A stretch of 64,000 bases of DNA from Acidobacteriota bacterium. Lineage in GTDB: Bacteria > Acidobacteriota > Blastocatellia > RBC074. The notes under the pieces are model-generated. The model worked only from the letters and a program-made list of their open reading frames with translations. It searched no databases and was not told the DNA's origin. Every line of letters begins with the position of its first letter. Position 1 is the stretch's first letter. The stretch is taken from NCBI GenBank assembly GCA_016196035.1, contig JACPYM010000117.1:124001-188000 (forward strand), read 5' to 3'. The translations under genes were made by a program, and so were the position numbers. This document shows, piece by piece, positions 48,620 to 57,057 of the stretch.

Positions 48620-49180
48620 ATGAAAACCAAACTCAAAAAACTGCTGGCCGCCCCTTTCCTGCTGCTGGCCGCCCTCATCGTCCTGCTCGAAGATTGGTTG
48701 TGGGACGACCTGTTGCTTCTGGCGGTGTGGCTGGGGCGTTTGCCGGTGTTGCGGCAGCTCGAAGCGTTGATTGCCGCGTTGCCGCCCTATGGCGCGTTGA
48801 CCGTGTTCGCGGCGCCTTCGTTGTTGTTGGTGCCGGTCAAGCTGATTGGGTTGTGGTTTCTGGCGCATGGGCATGCGGGGATGGGCGTATTGACGGCGCT
48901 CGCCGCCAAAATTATTGGTACGGCGCTGGTGGCGCGGATTTACGCGTTGACGGAAAAGAAATTGTTGCAGATTGCCTGGTTCGCCCGCTGGCACGAACGG
49001 TTCGTCCTCTTCAAAGCGCGCGTGTATGCAGTGATAAAAGCGAGCCAGGTTTACCAGGTTGTCCATCAACAAAAGCTGCGGCTGAAAACCTGGTTGCGAA
49101 CGCGGGGGCGTTCCTTTCTGCGCCAGCGCTGGGAAGCGGCGGTGCGGCTGTCACGCCGCTGGCGCAGGATCAAGCCATAA
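48620..49180 (+). CDS. Membrane protein of unknown function
   Basis: The 186-residue protein has two or three hydrophobic helices (LAAPFLLLAALIVLLED, YGALTVFAAPSLLLVPVKLIGL, GMGVLTALAAKIIGTALVARIY) followed by a very basic C-terminal half (KLLQIAWFARWHERFVLFKARV, ending RRWRRIKP). Small proteins with this layout are widespread in Proteobacteria and elsewhere and have no assigned role. It starts 51 bp after the RAYT gene, and the start has no good ribosome-binding site. Neighbouring genes give no hint about function. Confidence 0.7.
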   Translation: MKTKLKKLLAAPFLLLAALIVLLEDWLWDDLLLLAVWLGRLPVLRQLEALIAALPPYGALTVFAAPSLLLVPVKLIGLWFLAHGHAGMGVLTALAAKIIGTALVARIYALTEKKLLQIAWFARWHERFVLFKARVYAVIKASQVYQVVHQQKLRLKTWLRTRGRSFLRQRWEAAVRLSRRWRRIKP

Positions 49181-49423
49181 TTCTCACCACTGCATCTTTT
49201 GGGTCTAACGAATGCCAGGCATTTATGAAATCAATGCGCTCGATGACCAAGGTAAACGAATGCAAAAAATACAAAAGGAGTCAAGAAAGCAAAAGAGGCC
49301 GGGCTTGCCCTTTTTGCTCTTCTTGCACGTTTTGCTGTTCACAGGTTCCATCCCCCAGCTTGCCGGGTTACCAAAAGCACTTCGACATCAAGGGGGCAAG
49401 CGACTCTCGACATTCCGGCCAAC

Positions 49424-52400
49424 TCACTTGAATCCGGCCTGACGCAACAACGCCGCATACCGCGCATCGTCGCGCAACCCATCCAGCAGCGGGTCAACCG
49501 CGATAAAATTGAAACTATTCGTGCGGGCCGCCTCGGCCTTGGCGAGCCAGGTGAAGGCTTGCTCGCGGTCGCCCAACAACGCGTAATCCAGGGCAATTTC
49601 GTAGGTGAGGTAATCTCCCGCGCGCCGCAATTCCGCCGGGGCGAGCGCGCGTTGCAAGGTGGCGCGCGCTTCGGCTTGGCGCTGCCCGCTGGCTTGCACC
49701 TGGGCGAGAATGGCGGGCCATTCGACGGTCGCGTTGCTGAAACTGCGTTCGCGCTGATAGGCGGCGAGCGCGTCGTCATATTTGCCCTGGGCTTGATAAA
49801 TCCAGCGTTGCACGCGGTGCGCGGCGACGAGTCCGGCATCGAGTTCGAGCGCGCGGCGCGTCCAATCGAGCGCCGCGTCATATTGGCGCGCGTAATACCA
49901 AACCACGGCGGCGGCGGTTTTGATGATGGCCGAACGCGGGTCAAGCCCTTCGGCAAAACGAATCTGTTCTTGCGCTTCGGCAAAACGGCCCTGCGCCGTC
50001 AGCATCAGCGCCAGCCAGTGATGCGCGGTCGGATAGCTGGGATTCAAGGCGATGGCGCGCCGCAATTCGCGTTCGGCCCCGGCGCGGTCGCGGTCGCACC
50101 AGAAGAGCACGTAAGCCAGCGAGGCGTGCGGCTCGGCCAATTGATCATCCAGCGCCAGCGCGCGTTGGGCGTTTGTGCGCGCGCGTTCGCAACTTTCGCG
50201 CGGCGGCAACGCGCCGTACCAATGCAGCAGCGCGTAACTATCGGCCAGCCCGGCGTAGGCCAGCGCGAACTTGTCGTCCTTTTGCAGCGCGCGTTCGAAC
50301 TGGCTGATGGCCTCGCGCAAGGCGGGCACCGCGCGTTTGGCGAAATGGTAGCGCCCGACCAGATACAACTGATAAGCCTCGCGGTCGGTGGTGTAGCGTT
50401 TGTTGAGTTGCAACAGTTCCTTGCCGCTGACCTCGAATTTCATTTCGCCCAGCACGCGTTCGCTCAGGATGGATTGCGCGCGCGCGATTTCGGCGTCGGG
50501 CAGTGTGAATTGCGCCGCCCACAACTGGCGATTGGCACTGGCACTGAACATTTGCGCGTCCAGCACGATCTGGCCGCCCGCGCGGCGCAACATGCCGCTG
50601 ACGACGTATTCGACCTGCTGTTCGCGCGCAACTTGCGCGGGCGCTGGCTCACTCGGCGCGCTGCGTTGGGGTGGGCGCACGGTCAATTGTTTGATCTGGC
50701 TGAGCTGACGTATGAGCGCGTCGGCCAGCCCCACGCCCAGCGACTCGTCCGCGCCCTGGCTGCGAAAGGGCAGCACAGCGATGGTATTGGCGGATTTGGA
50801 CAGCTTGACGATTTTGACCGTGGTCGTGGATTTCAAATAGAAAAAGGCGGCCACGCCAAGCACGATGAGCACGGCGGCGAGCAGCCACCTGGGTACGCGA
50901 GCATCCTTGCTCGCGGCTTTGGCAGCCACGCCCTTCGGCATCAATGGGTCTACCGCCGAGACCGCAGGCAAGGATGCCTGCGTACCCAGGCTTTCCGCCA
51001 CCGTCTCTGCCTCTTCCGCATTCACCTGAAACGGATGCAGCCGCGCCAGCAATTCACCGAAGCGCGGGTCTGACCGCAAAGCGTCGAGTTGCGGATCAAC
51101 CTGCATTTCCAGCGCCCACGATTCGCGGCGTTCGCAAGACAGGCGCAAACAATCAAAGGCCGCCTCGTATTCGCCCAGCGCCGTGTGCAGGCGCGCGAAA
51201 AAGTAATGCGGCACGTAACGCTGCTGGGCAATGGCGCGCAATTCATTGAGCACCACCTGCGCTTCGCTGCGTTTGCCAGAAACGGCCAAGACGTGCGCCA
51301 GCACCCATAACGACAGCGGCGCGCGATTGGTCAAGGCGGCGGCTTGGCGCGCGGCGGCAAGCGCTTCGTCGGGCCGACCAACGCGCGGATAGAGCCAGCC
51401 TTGCGCCTGAAAGGCCAGGTAATAGTTCGGCTCTAATTCGAGCGCGCGTTGGTTGTACCGGTACGCCTCGCGATGCTGGCGCGCGTTGTGCAGGATGAAG
51501 GCCATCATCGTGTGCAAGGCGGGTGATTGCGGATCAATGCGCAAGGCGCGCCGCATTTCGTTGATAGCGTCGGTGTGCTGGCCTTGCGAACTATAAAAAT
51601 GGGCGAGCCATTCGTGCGCCTGCGCGTAGTTGTCATTCAACTCGATGGCGCGCTGCATCAGCCGCTGGCTCGCGGCGTAGTCCCAGTCATACGAGCGAAT
51701 CGCCAGCGCCAGCGAGACATGGGCTTCGGCCAGTTTAGAGTCGAGTTCGATGGCGCGCTGGGCGGCCTGCTTGGCCGCTTGAAAGCATTCTTCGGGCGGC
51801 AGCACGGCGGTGATGCCCATGAAATTGAAATAGTCGGCCACGCCGCTGTAGGCCGCCGCGAATTCCGGATCAATCGCCAGCGCTTCGTAAAAACTGGTGA
51901 GCGCGCGCGCCAGACCTTCGTCGGTGTAAGTGTGCCAGTAATAACGCCCGCGCAGATAGGCTTCATACGCTTCGGGTTTGTCGGTGCCGCGTTTGGCGAT
52001 TTGCGCGCGCTCTTCGCCGGAAAGATTGCGGGCGATTTCGTGCGCAACCTGTTCGGCCAATGAATCCTGCAAGGACAATAGGTCGGCACAACATTCATCG
52101 AATTGCGCGGCCCATTGCGGCGCGGCGCTGGCGACTTCGATCAATTGCACGGTGACGCGGATGCGGTCGCCGGTTTGCAAAAAGCGTCCGTCCAGCACGT
52201 GTGTGACATTCAAGTCGCGGCCCGCGCTGACAGCATCGTGCTCAGGACTGGCATAGCGCACCACCGAAGCCGTGGGGCGCACGAGCAGGCTGCGCAGATT
52301 GCTCAAGCGGGTGATCAGCGCGTCAGCCAGCCCGACACCCAGGAAGTTTTGCGTCGCGCCCGGTTCGTGCTGCAACGCTTTGAGCGGCAGGATGGCAATC

Positions 52401-53692
52401 GAATGGCGGTGGTGTATGCCAGGGACGGTTTGTTCAACGCCGCTGACGGTGACCGGTGGCGCGGCGACAGGCAGCCCCTGCAACCAGTGTTGGATGTCGG
52501 TGGCGAATTCAGCGACGGTGGCATAACGCTGCGCCGAGGTTTTGCTGAGCGCCTTGAGCACGATGGCGTCCAACCCGCTGGCCAGCGTGGCGCTCAGCGT
52601 TTCGGGCGTGGTGGCGCGTTGGCGGCTGACCAGTTCGGGTGTCAGCGTGACCGTTTGGCCGAAAGTCGGCGAATAAATTTCTTCGGTCTGTTTGATCACG
52701 GTGCTGGGGCGCGTGGGCGTCTCTTCGATAATCAGGCGTGCGACTTCGTGCAACAGTTTGTGGCGCAACTGATAGGGCCGCCGCCCCGTCAGCAATTCAT
52801 AAAGCAGCACACCCAGGCTGTATTGATCGCTGGCCGCCGTGACCGCTTCGCCGCGCATCTGTTCGGGGCTGGCGTATTCGGGCGTCATCATTTGCATGCC
52901 CGTGACGGTGTGTTCGCCGGTGTCGAGCAAGGGAGTGGATTTGAGGATGCGCGCGATGCCGAAATCCAGCAGCTTGGCCATGCCCCCTTCCCCCTCCGCC
53001 AAAGGCGTGACCAGGATGTTGCCGGGTTTGATGTCGCGGTGGATGACTTGCTGTTGATGCGCGTATTCGATGGCATTGCAAACCTGCACAAACAACTTCA
53101 ACCGTTCAGTCAGCGGCAACTGACGCTCGTCGCAAAAACGGGTTAGCGGCTGGCCTTCGATGTATTCCATCACCAGATAGGGCACGCCATCTTCGGTCGT
53201 GCCGCCGTCCAGCAGGCGGGCGATGTTGGGATGATCGAAACTGGCGAGGATTTGGCGTTCGCGGCGAAAGCGGCGCAGCACGATTTCGCTATCCACGCCG
53301 CGCCGCACCAGTTTAATCGCCACCTGTTTGCGAAACTCGTTGTCGGCGCGCCAGGCCAAATAGACTTCGCCCATGCCGCCGCGCCCCAGTTCGCGCTCGA
53401 TGCGATAAGCGCCGACCTGCCGTCCGATCATCTCTCTTGTCTGGGAGTGTGAGACAGGCTGATCCGTCAGCGTGCTGGCCTTGTCCAGCAATTTCGTGGC
53501 TTGCGAAACCAGGGGCGGGGCTTCGATGAAATCACCCGCGGCGGCATCGGAGCGCAACAGGCGCTCCAACGTCTCGCGCAACTCGGCATCCGCGCCACAC
53601 ACGCTGTCCAGAAAGGCTGCCCGCGCGGCCTCGGGCATATCCAGCGCCGCATTGAATAACTCTTCGATTTGGGACCAGCGTTCGGGAGTCAT
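49424..53692 (-). CDS. Ser/Thr protein kinase with two TolB-like/TPR modules
   Basis: The 1422-residue protein starts with the TPERWSQIEELFNAALDMP leader common in acidobacterial kinases. The kinase domain (about 92-370) has YRIERELGRGGMGEVYLA, VIHRDIKPGNILV, LLDFGIARI and a PEYASPEQMRGE activation segment. Then come a TolB/FlgO-like domain (429-560), TPR repeats (570-890), a single membrane helix (934-952), a second TolB/FlgO-like domain (970-1080) and more TPR repeats (1090-1400). The two modules are alike and suggest internal duplication. The linker (about 901-935) is encoded by an interspersed 97-bp palindromic element. It follows the ECF sigma gene, so the pair probably forms a signalling unit. 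Confidence 0.93.
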   Translation of the reverse strand: MTPERWSQIEELFNAALDMPEAARAAFLDSVCGADAELRETLERLLRSDAAAGDFIEAPPLVSQATKLLDKASTLTDQPVSHSQTREMIGRQVGAYRIERELGRGGMGEVYLAWRADNEFRKQVAIKLVRRGVDSEIVLRRFRRERQILASFDHPNIARLLDGGTTEDGVPYLVMEYIEGQPLTRFCDERQLPLTERLKLFVQVCNAIEYAHQQQVIHRDIKPGNILVTPLAEGEGGMAKLLDFGIARILKSTPLLDTGEHTVTGMQMMTPEYASPEQMRGEAVTAASDQYSLGVLLYELLTGRRPYQLRHKLLHEVARLIIEETPTRPSTVIKQTEEIYSPTFGQTVTLTPELVSRQRATTPETLSATLASGLDAIVLKALSKTSAQRYATVAEFATDIQHWLQGLPVAAPPVTVSGVEQTVPGIHHRHSIAILPLKALQHEPGATQNFLGVGLADALITRLSNLRSLLVRPTASVVRYASPEHDAVSAGRDLNVTHVLDGRFLQTGDRIRVTVQLIEVASAAPQWAAQFDECCADLLSLQDSLAEQVAHEIARNLSGEERAQIAKRGTDKPEAYEAYLRGRYYWHTYTDEGLARALTSFYEALAIDPEFAAAYSGVADYFNFMGITAVLPPEECFQAAKQAAQRAIELDSKLAEAHVSLALAIRSYDWDYAASQRLMQRAIELNDNYAQAHEWLAHFYSSQGQHTDAINEMRRALRIDPQSPALHTMMAFILHNARQHREAYRYNQRALELEPNYYLAFQAQGWLYPRVGRPDEALAAARQAAALTNRAPLSLWVLAHVLAVSGKRSEAQVVLNELRAIAQQRYVPHYFFARLHTALGEYEAAFDCLRLSCERRESWALEMQVDPQLDALRSDPRFGELLARLHPFQVNAEEAETVAESLGTQASLPAVSAVDPLMPKGVAAKAASKDARVPRWLLAAVLIVLGVAAFFYLKSTTTVKIVKLSKSANTIAVLPFRSQGADESLGVGLADALIRQLSQIKQLTVRPPQRSAPSEPAPAQVAREQQVEYVVSGMLRRAGGQIVLDAQMFSASANRQLWAAQFTLPDAEIARAQSILSERVLGEMKFEVSGKELLQLNKRYTTDREAYQLYLVGRYHFAKRAVPALREAISQFERALQKDDKFALAYAGLADSYALLHWYGALPPRESCERARTNAQRALALDDQLAEPHASLAYVLFWCDRDRAGAERELRRAIALNPSYPTAHHWLALMLTAQGRFAEAQEQIRFAEGLDPRSAIIKTAAAVVWYYARQYDAALDWTRRALELDAGLVAAHRVQRWIYQAQGKYDDALAAYQRERSFSNATVEWPAILAQVQASGQRQAEARATLQRALAPAELRRAGDYLTYEIALDYALLGDREQAFTWLAKAEAARTNSFNFIAVDPLLDGLRDDARYAALLRQAGFK
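50891..50987. repeat. 97-bp palindromic element inside the kinase gene
   Basis: Terminal inverted repeats of 26 bp (50891-50916 and 50962-50987) match at 22 positions; the left one starts GGGTACGCGAGCATCCTTGC. The element is translated as part of the linker before the membrane helix (GTQASLPA and KDARVPRW are its ends). The reading frame remains open. It looks like a MITE-type or REP-like insertion accepted in a tolerant linker. Confidence 0.85.
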
Positions 53693-53696
53693 TGAA

Positions 53697-53768
53697 ATCA
53701 GTGGTCAGTGGTCGGTGGTCAGTGGTCAGTCCGTTCGTGCCGACTACCGACTACCGACTACCGGCTGC
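53697..53768. repeat. Heptamer arrays between the sigma and kinase genes
   Basis: GTGGTCA/GTGGTCG units (about four) face GACTACC units (about four). The two sides are related but not perfectly complementary. They fill nearly all of the gap between the sigma factor gene and the kinase gene. Confidence 0.85.
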
Positions 53769-54321
53769 TCATTTCGTTATGTAACCAAGCCTTGGCCAAA
53801 CGCCATTGGCGGATGACGGTGGCGGTGCCAATGCCCAAGACTTCGGCAGTCTCTTCAATGGAAAGACCGCCGAAATAGCGCAACTCGACGATGCGGCTTT
53901 TTTGCGGATCGAAATCCGCCAGCGCGGTCAGCGCATCATCGAGCGCAATCAATTCGCGGTGGCGTTCGTCGGCAACGGTCAGGTTTTCATCGAGGGAGAG
54001 TTGGGTTTCGCCGCTGCCACGTTTGCCGGCCTGGCGTGTGCGAGCGTGGTCAATCAGGATGCGGCGCATGGCGTGGGCGGCGATGCCATAAAAATGCGCG
54101 CGATTCTGCCAATAGACTTGTTGTTGATTGACCAGCTTCAGATAGGCTTCATGCACCAGCGCCGTCGCCTGCAAGGTGTGCCCGGCGCGCTCGCGTTTCA
54201 GATAGCGTTCGGCAATCAGCCGCAATTCGCCGTAAACCAGCGGCAACAATTGCTCGAACGCCGTTTGATCGCCCTGACCCCAGGCCAGCAGCAGTTGTGT
54301 TACGTCGGCGGCAGTATTCAT
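53758..54321 (-). CDS. ECF sigma factor (TIGR02999 / Sig-70_X6 type)
   Basis: The 187-residue protein resembles the ECF group typical of Acidobacteria and Planctomycetes. The sigma-2 region has TQLLLAWGQGDQTAFEQLLP and AGHTLQATALVHEAYLKLVN, then HFYGIAAHAMRRILIDHART. The sigma-4 region has DPQKSRIVELRYFGGLSIEET, EVLGIGTATVIRQWRLAKAWL. No anti-sigma gene is adjacent; the large kinase lies 65 bp downstream. It may therefore be controlled through phosphorylation, as in other ECF sigma/kinase pairs; this is inferred. The ATG at 54321 fits better than a TTG two codons upstream. Confidence 0.93.
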   Translation of the reverse strand: MNTAADVTQLLLAWGQGDQTAFEQLLPLVYGELRLIAERYLKRERAGHTLQATALVHEAYLKLVNQQQVYWQNRAHFYGIAAHAMRRILIDHARTRQAGKRGSGETQLSLDENLTVADERHRELIALDDALTALADFDPQKSRIVELRYFGGLSIEETAEVLGIGTATVIRQWRLAKAWLHNEMSSR

Positions 54322-54722
54322 AACCAAACACTCTGGGAGCCTCTTTCAGCCAGGAAAGGATATGCGGTGCCAGCAGGACGGTCAATCGGCGGATTCCGCC
54401 GCGTGCAGTTGCGGTTGAAAGGACTCACGCAAGACACGAACAAGTTCGCCGCAGAGGCACCGGGGCACAGCGCTTTTTCACCGTGTTGGCAACGTTCTCC
54501 GTCTTGCTCCGTGCCTCCGTGCCTCTGTGGCAAAGCTTTGCGTAAGTCCTGATCTGTAAAACAGGCTCAACCCACAAGCAAGCAAACGACGTTGTGGCAA
54601 TGGCAACCGCGCTATTCTTATAGGCGCGCAAAAAAATTATCCGGTGGCTGATTCAAAACGGCAGCGGTTTCCGCATTAAGGGGTGGCAGGCAAGGTCAGC
54701 AGCAGTTTTCAAGGGGGATTTC
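54322..54722. other. Intergenic region between ECF sigma and MerR genes
   Basis: These divergent genes share a 401-bp gap. It contains the palindromic element at 54419-54550 and otherwise no gene or obvious promoter. Part of it (54630-54720) is likely the MerR gene promoter. Confidence 0.45.
54419..54550. repeat. About 130-bp palindromic element
   Basis: The left end (AGGACTCACGCAAG, then GCCGCAGAGGCAC) and the right end (GTGCCTCTGTGGC, then TTTGCGTAAGTCCT) form long, imperfect terminal inverted repeats; the inner part, 54448-54468 with 54511-54531, matches at 17 of 21 positions. It is MITE-like, without coding capacity. Confidence 0.72.
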
Positions 54723-55100
54723 ATGCGCATCGGGGCAGTTGCCGCACAGGCCGGGGTCAACGCGCAAACGATTCGCTTTTATGAACGGCGCGGCTTGTTG
54801 CGCAAACCGCAACGGCTGGCGTCGGGTTACCGCGACTATCCGGCAGAGACGATTCGCATCGTCCGGCTGATCAAACAGCTTCAGGAACTCGGCTTCACGT
54901 TGACCGAGATCGAAGCCTTGCTGCGCTTGCAGGCCGCGCGGAAGCTGGCCTTACCGGAGTTACAAGCCCAACTGGCCGCCAAGCTGCAAACGGTCGAAGC
55001 GCAAATTCTGAGCTTACATGGCCTGCGCGACAGGCTGCGCGAGTTAAGCTTGAAACTCGAAGCAGGCGAGTCAGCGGCGGGCAATATGTTTTGCGTTTGA
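54723..55100 (+). CDS. MerR-family transcriptional regulator
   Basis: The 125-residue protein starts with the MerR winged helix-turn-helix MRIGAVAAQAGVNAQTIRFY, followed by ERRGLLRKPQRLASGYRDYP and a long dimerisation helix (about 75-118). It ends with MFCV, a single cysteine. The metal-binding cysteines of MerR, CueR or ZntR (near residues 79-130) are absent, so the inducer is not a classic heavy metal. An AAGGGGG sequence precedes the ATG. No target gene is evident; the neighbours downstream are small unknown proteins, one of which could be its target. Confidence 0.9.
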   Translation: MRIGAVAAQAGVNAQTIRFYERRGLLRKPQRLASGYRDYPAETIRIVRLIKQLQELGFTLTEIEALLRLQAARKLALPELQAQLAAKLQTVEAQILSLHGLRDRLRELSLKLEAGESAAGNMFCV

Positions 55101-55182
55101 TTCAATCCACCGCGCGTTTGCGCGTTGAGAAACAGCAGACTAGATCGGTTTTCACATCAGTGTCTGGGAAAAGCCGCGCAGC

Positions 55183-55278
55183 GGGACGGTACCGCGCGCG
55201 TGAGCAAGCGGCGCCTGGGCGGTTCAGCCAACGGCGCAAGCTTGAGGCGCCGCTTGCTCACGCGCGCGGTACCGTCCC
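55183..55278. repeat. Perfect 34-bp inverted repeat
   Basis: Bases 55183-55216 are exactly complementary to 55245-55278, with a 28-nt loop. Each arm begins GGGACGGTACCGCGCGCGTG on its own strand. There is no T-tract. It lies 63 bp before the start of the secreted protein gene at 55341. Confidence 0.92.
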
Positions 55279-55340
55279 GGCATAACGCGCTCCCGTAAAC
55301 ACAATTGCAAACCGATCTAATTCGACACGAGGAGGAATAG

Positions 55341-55802
55341 ATGAAACAAAGAACGCTCAACTCAAACTGGTTTCACCCGCTCATGCTTAGCGTGCTCATG
55401 CTGCTGAGCGGATTCACCAGTGCGGCGCAGCAGGGCAAGTTGGCGGATCAGCGCGCCGCCTTGGCCGGCAATTGGACAGGGGCATCCATTTGCGTCAACA
55501 AAGAGAAATTTCCCGCCTGTCACGATGAACAGGTGATTTACCGCATCGCGCCCACAAGCGGCAGCGCCGACAAAGTCAACCTCACGATGGACAAACTCGT
55601 TGACGGGAAACCGGAATTCATGGGCGAAATGGAATGCACCTACGACAGCCAGCACGGCACGCTGGTCAGCGAATACACCTACCGCAACAACCACCTCCGT
55701 TGGGAGTTCACGGTCAAAGAAAACACGCTGACCGGCACGCTCGCCGCACTGCCTGACAAAACACTGGTGCGCCAAATCAAGGTCAGAAAGGAGGCGCAAT
55801 AA
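55341..55802 (+). CDS. Small secreted protein of unknown function
   Basis: The 153-residue protein has a signal peptide (WFHPLMLSVLMLLSGFTSAAQ). The mature part is short and beta-rich, with LAGNWTGASICVNKEKFPAC, then VIYRIAPTSGSADKVNLTMD and a C-terminal HLRWEFTVKENTLTGTLA. This looks like lipocalin-type strands. Two cysteines (near 50 and 58) may form a disulfide, with another near residue 96. GAGGAGG precedes the ATG. The stop overlaps the next start (TAATG), so it is coupled to the small membrane gene. I recognise no family. Confidence 0.72.
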   Translation: MKQRTLNSNWFHPLMLSVLMLLSGFTSAAQQGKLADQRAALAGNWTGASICVNKEKFPACHDEQVIYRIAPTSGSADKVNLTMDKLVDGKPEFMGEMECTYDSQHGTLVSEYTYRNNHLRWEFTVKENTLTGTLAALPDKTLVRQIKVRKEAQ

Positions 55803-56086
55803 TGCGTGAGGAGGCGATGAAGACTGCGCTAAAACCGATTAACTCATCCGGCGTCTTGGCCGCTGCCGTGCTCTGGCTTTTGTTGGCGCTGGGTTTTGGG
55901 TTGGCGGGCCTGCCGCGCTACCTGACACCGCCGTTGCCACAAGTGATGATCTTTGGGCTGACGGCGACGCTGTTGCTGCTGTTTTGCCTGCTGCTGACGT
56001 TTTTGGTGCCGATCATCATCGCCAGCCACATCGTGATTTTTGTGCGGCTGTGGCGCAGTAAGGGCGCTGGGTACGCGACGGTTTGA
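55802..56086 (+). CDS. Small two-helix membrane protein
   Basis: The 94-residue product starts one base inside the previous stop codon (TAATG), indicating coupling. It has two strongly hydrophobic helices (SGVLAAAVLWLLLALGFGLA and MIFGLTATLLLLFCLLLTFL, continuing to IIIASHIVIFV), then a basic C-terminus. An inner ATG at codon 6 is an alternative start. It is probably a partner of the preceding secreted protein in the envelope, but the function is unknown. It is followed by a convergent gene. Confidence 0.65.
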   Translation: MREEAMKTALKPINSSGVLAAAVLWLLLALGFGLAGLPRYLTPPLPQVMIFGLTATLLLLFCLLLTFLVPIIIASHIVIFVRLWRSKGAGYATV

Positions 56087-56177
56087 GGCAACCCGATAAA
56101 CACCGAATGAAACCAGGAAAATGCACCCCAGCCCGCGCGGCCCGGGATGAACCACAAACCGTGCTGACGCATGGCTG

Positions 56178-56981
56178 TTAGGGCGTCGGGTCTCGAGTCC
56201 AATCGAGTAACGATACTCCGATAAGGTACGGCGGTATAAAAGTTACCGCAGGCGGCAAGTGGACGAATATGCTGGTGACAGCCATCAACAGCGCAAGCCC
56301 GATAATGCCCATGCTCGCGCCTCTGCTCATCAGCGCGCTCTTCTGTGCGGCCACCGCAAACAGAATCGTACTCAAGTGGGCGCTGAACCTGTGAACCAGC
56401 CCCGCCGAAAAAAGGAATGCTGAAACGAATGCCCACCACACCGGCGCTGTTCCCACACGGGCTTCCTGTTCGTAGCGCAGCGTAGCCAGGAGCGGATAGG
56501 CCAGGAAGAGCAGCGTGAATACAACCGTCGAGATGATGCTGCTGGCGAATCCGAGCGAGGCGGGTACGGACTGACAAGCGTCGCGGAGCCGCGCGGCGAG
56601 AATCGCTAGGCCGCCAAAGCAGAGCAACGCGCCGCAGACGAGGGCAGCGTAGCGAAAGCGCTGATCCGTGAGGGTAGTCAACCACGCTTGCCCTTGTGGA
56701 GGAGCATCCATATTGAGGGCGAGTGAGGTGACCACCCAGTTGCCGATGAGGAGGGCTGCGGCTGCTCGCGGAGCGGTCACGCGGCTTGCCCGCGTGCCAG
56801 AGCCATTGTCTGATCCACGGGCGAGCATCCACGCGGCGACGCTAATCAAGCCTGCCTGTATTGCGCCTGCGAGCAAGTATGCTGGGAGTTTCCCCGGCTG
56901 ATAGGCCGCGCCCAGGAACGGCAGCGGTATGATCCAAAGAAAGAGGTGGCTAACTCGTCGCACGAATGAGTGGGGCTTCAT
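56178..56981 (-). CDS. Polytopic membrane protein of unknown function
   Basis: From the ATG at 56981 (AAAGGAA upstream) the product has 267 residues and about seven membrane helices (for example LFLWIIPLPFLGAAYQPG, ALLIGNWVVTSLALNMD, RYAALVCGALLCFGGLAILA, STVVFTLLFLAYPLLATL). No catalytic motif is evident. It lies 76 bp after the ABC ATPase gene in the same direction, where a permease is expected, but it lacks the features of an ABC-2 permease that I know. It could still be the membrane partner of that ATPase, which is a hypothesis. Confidence 0.65.
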   Translation of the reverse strand: MKPHSFVRRVSHLFLWIIPLPFLGAAYQPGKLPAYLLAGAIQAGLISVAAWMLARGSDNGSGTRASRVTAPRAAAALLIGNWVVTSLALNMDAPPQGQAWLTTLTDQRFRYAALVCGALLCFGGLAILAARLRDACQSVPASLGFASSIISTVVFTLLFLAYPLLATLRYEQEARVGTAPVWWAFVSAFLFSAGLVHRFSAHLSTILFAVAAQKSALMSRGASMGIIGLALLMAVTSIFVHLPPAVTFIPPYLIGVSLLDWTRDPTP

Positions 56982-57057
56982 TTCGGGTTCCTTTCTACTG
57001 TGGCGTTCGTTGAGGCGGCCAAACCAGCGGCGGGAGCGGAGCCAGCCCAGTAAACCG

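Noticed and set aside
49212-49442. Open frame of 76 codons beyond the membrane protein gene
   Set aside because: No ribosome-binding site and no motif; it runs into the convergent kinase gene.
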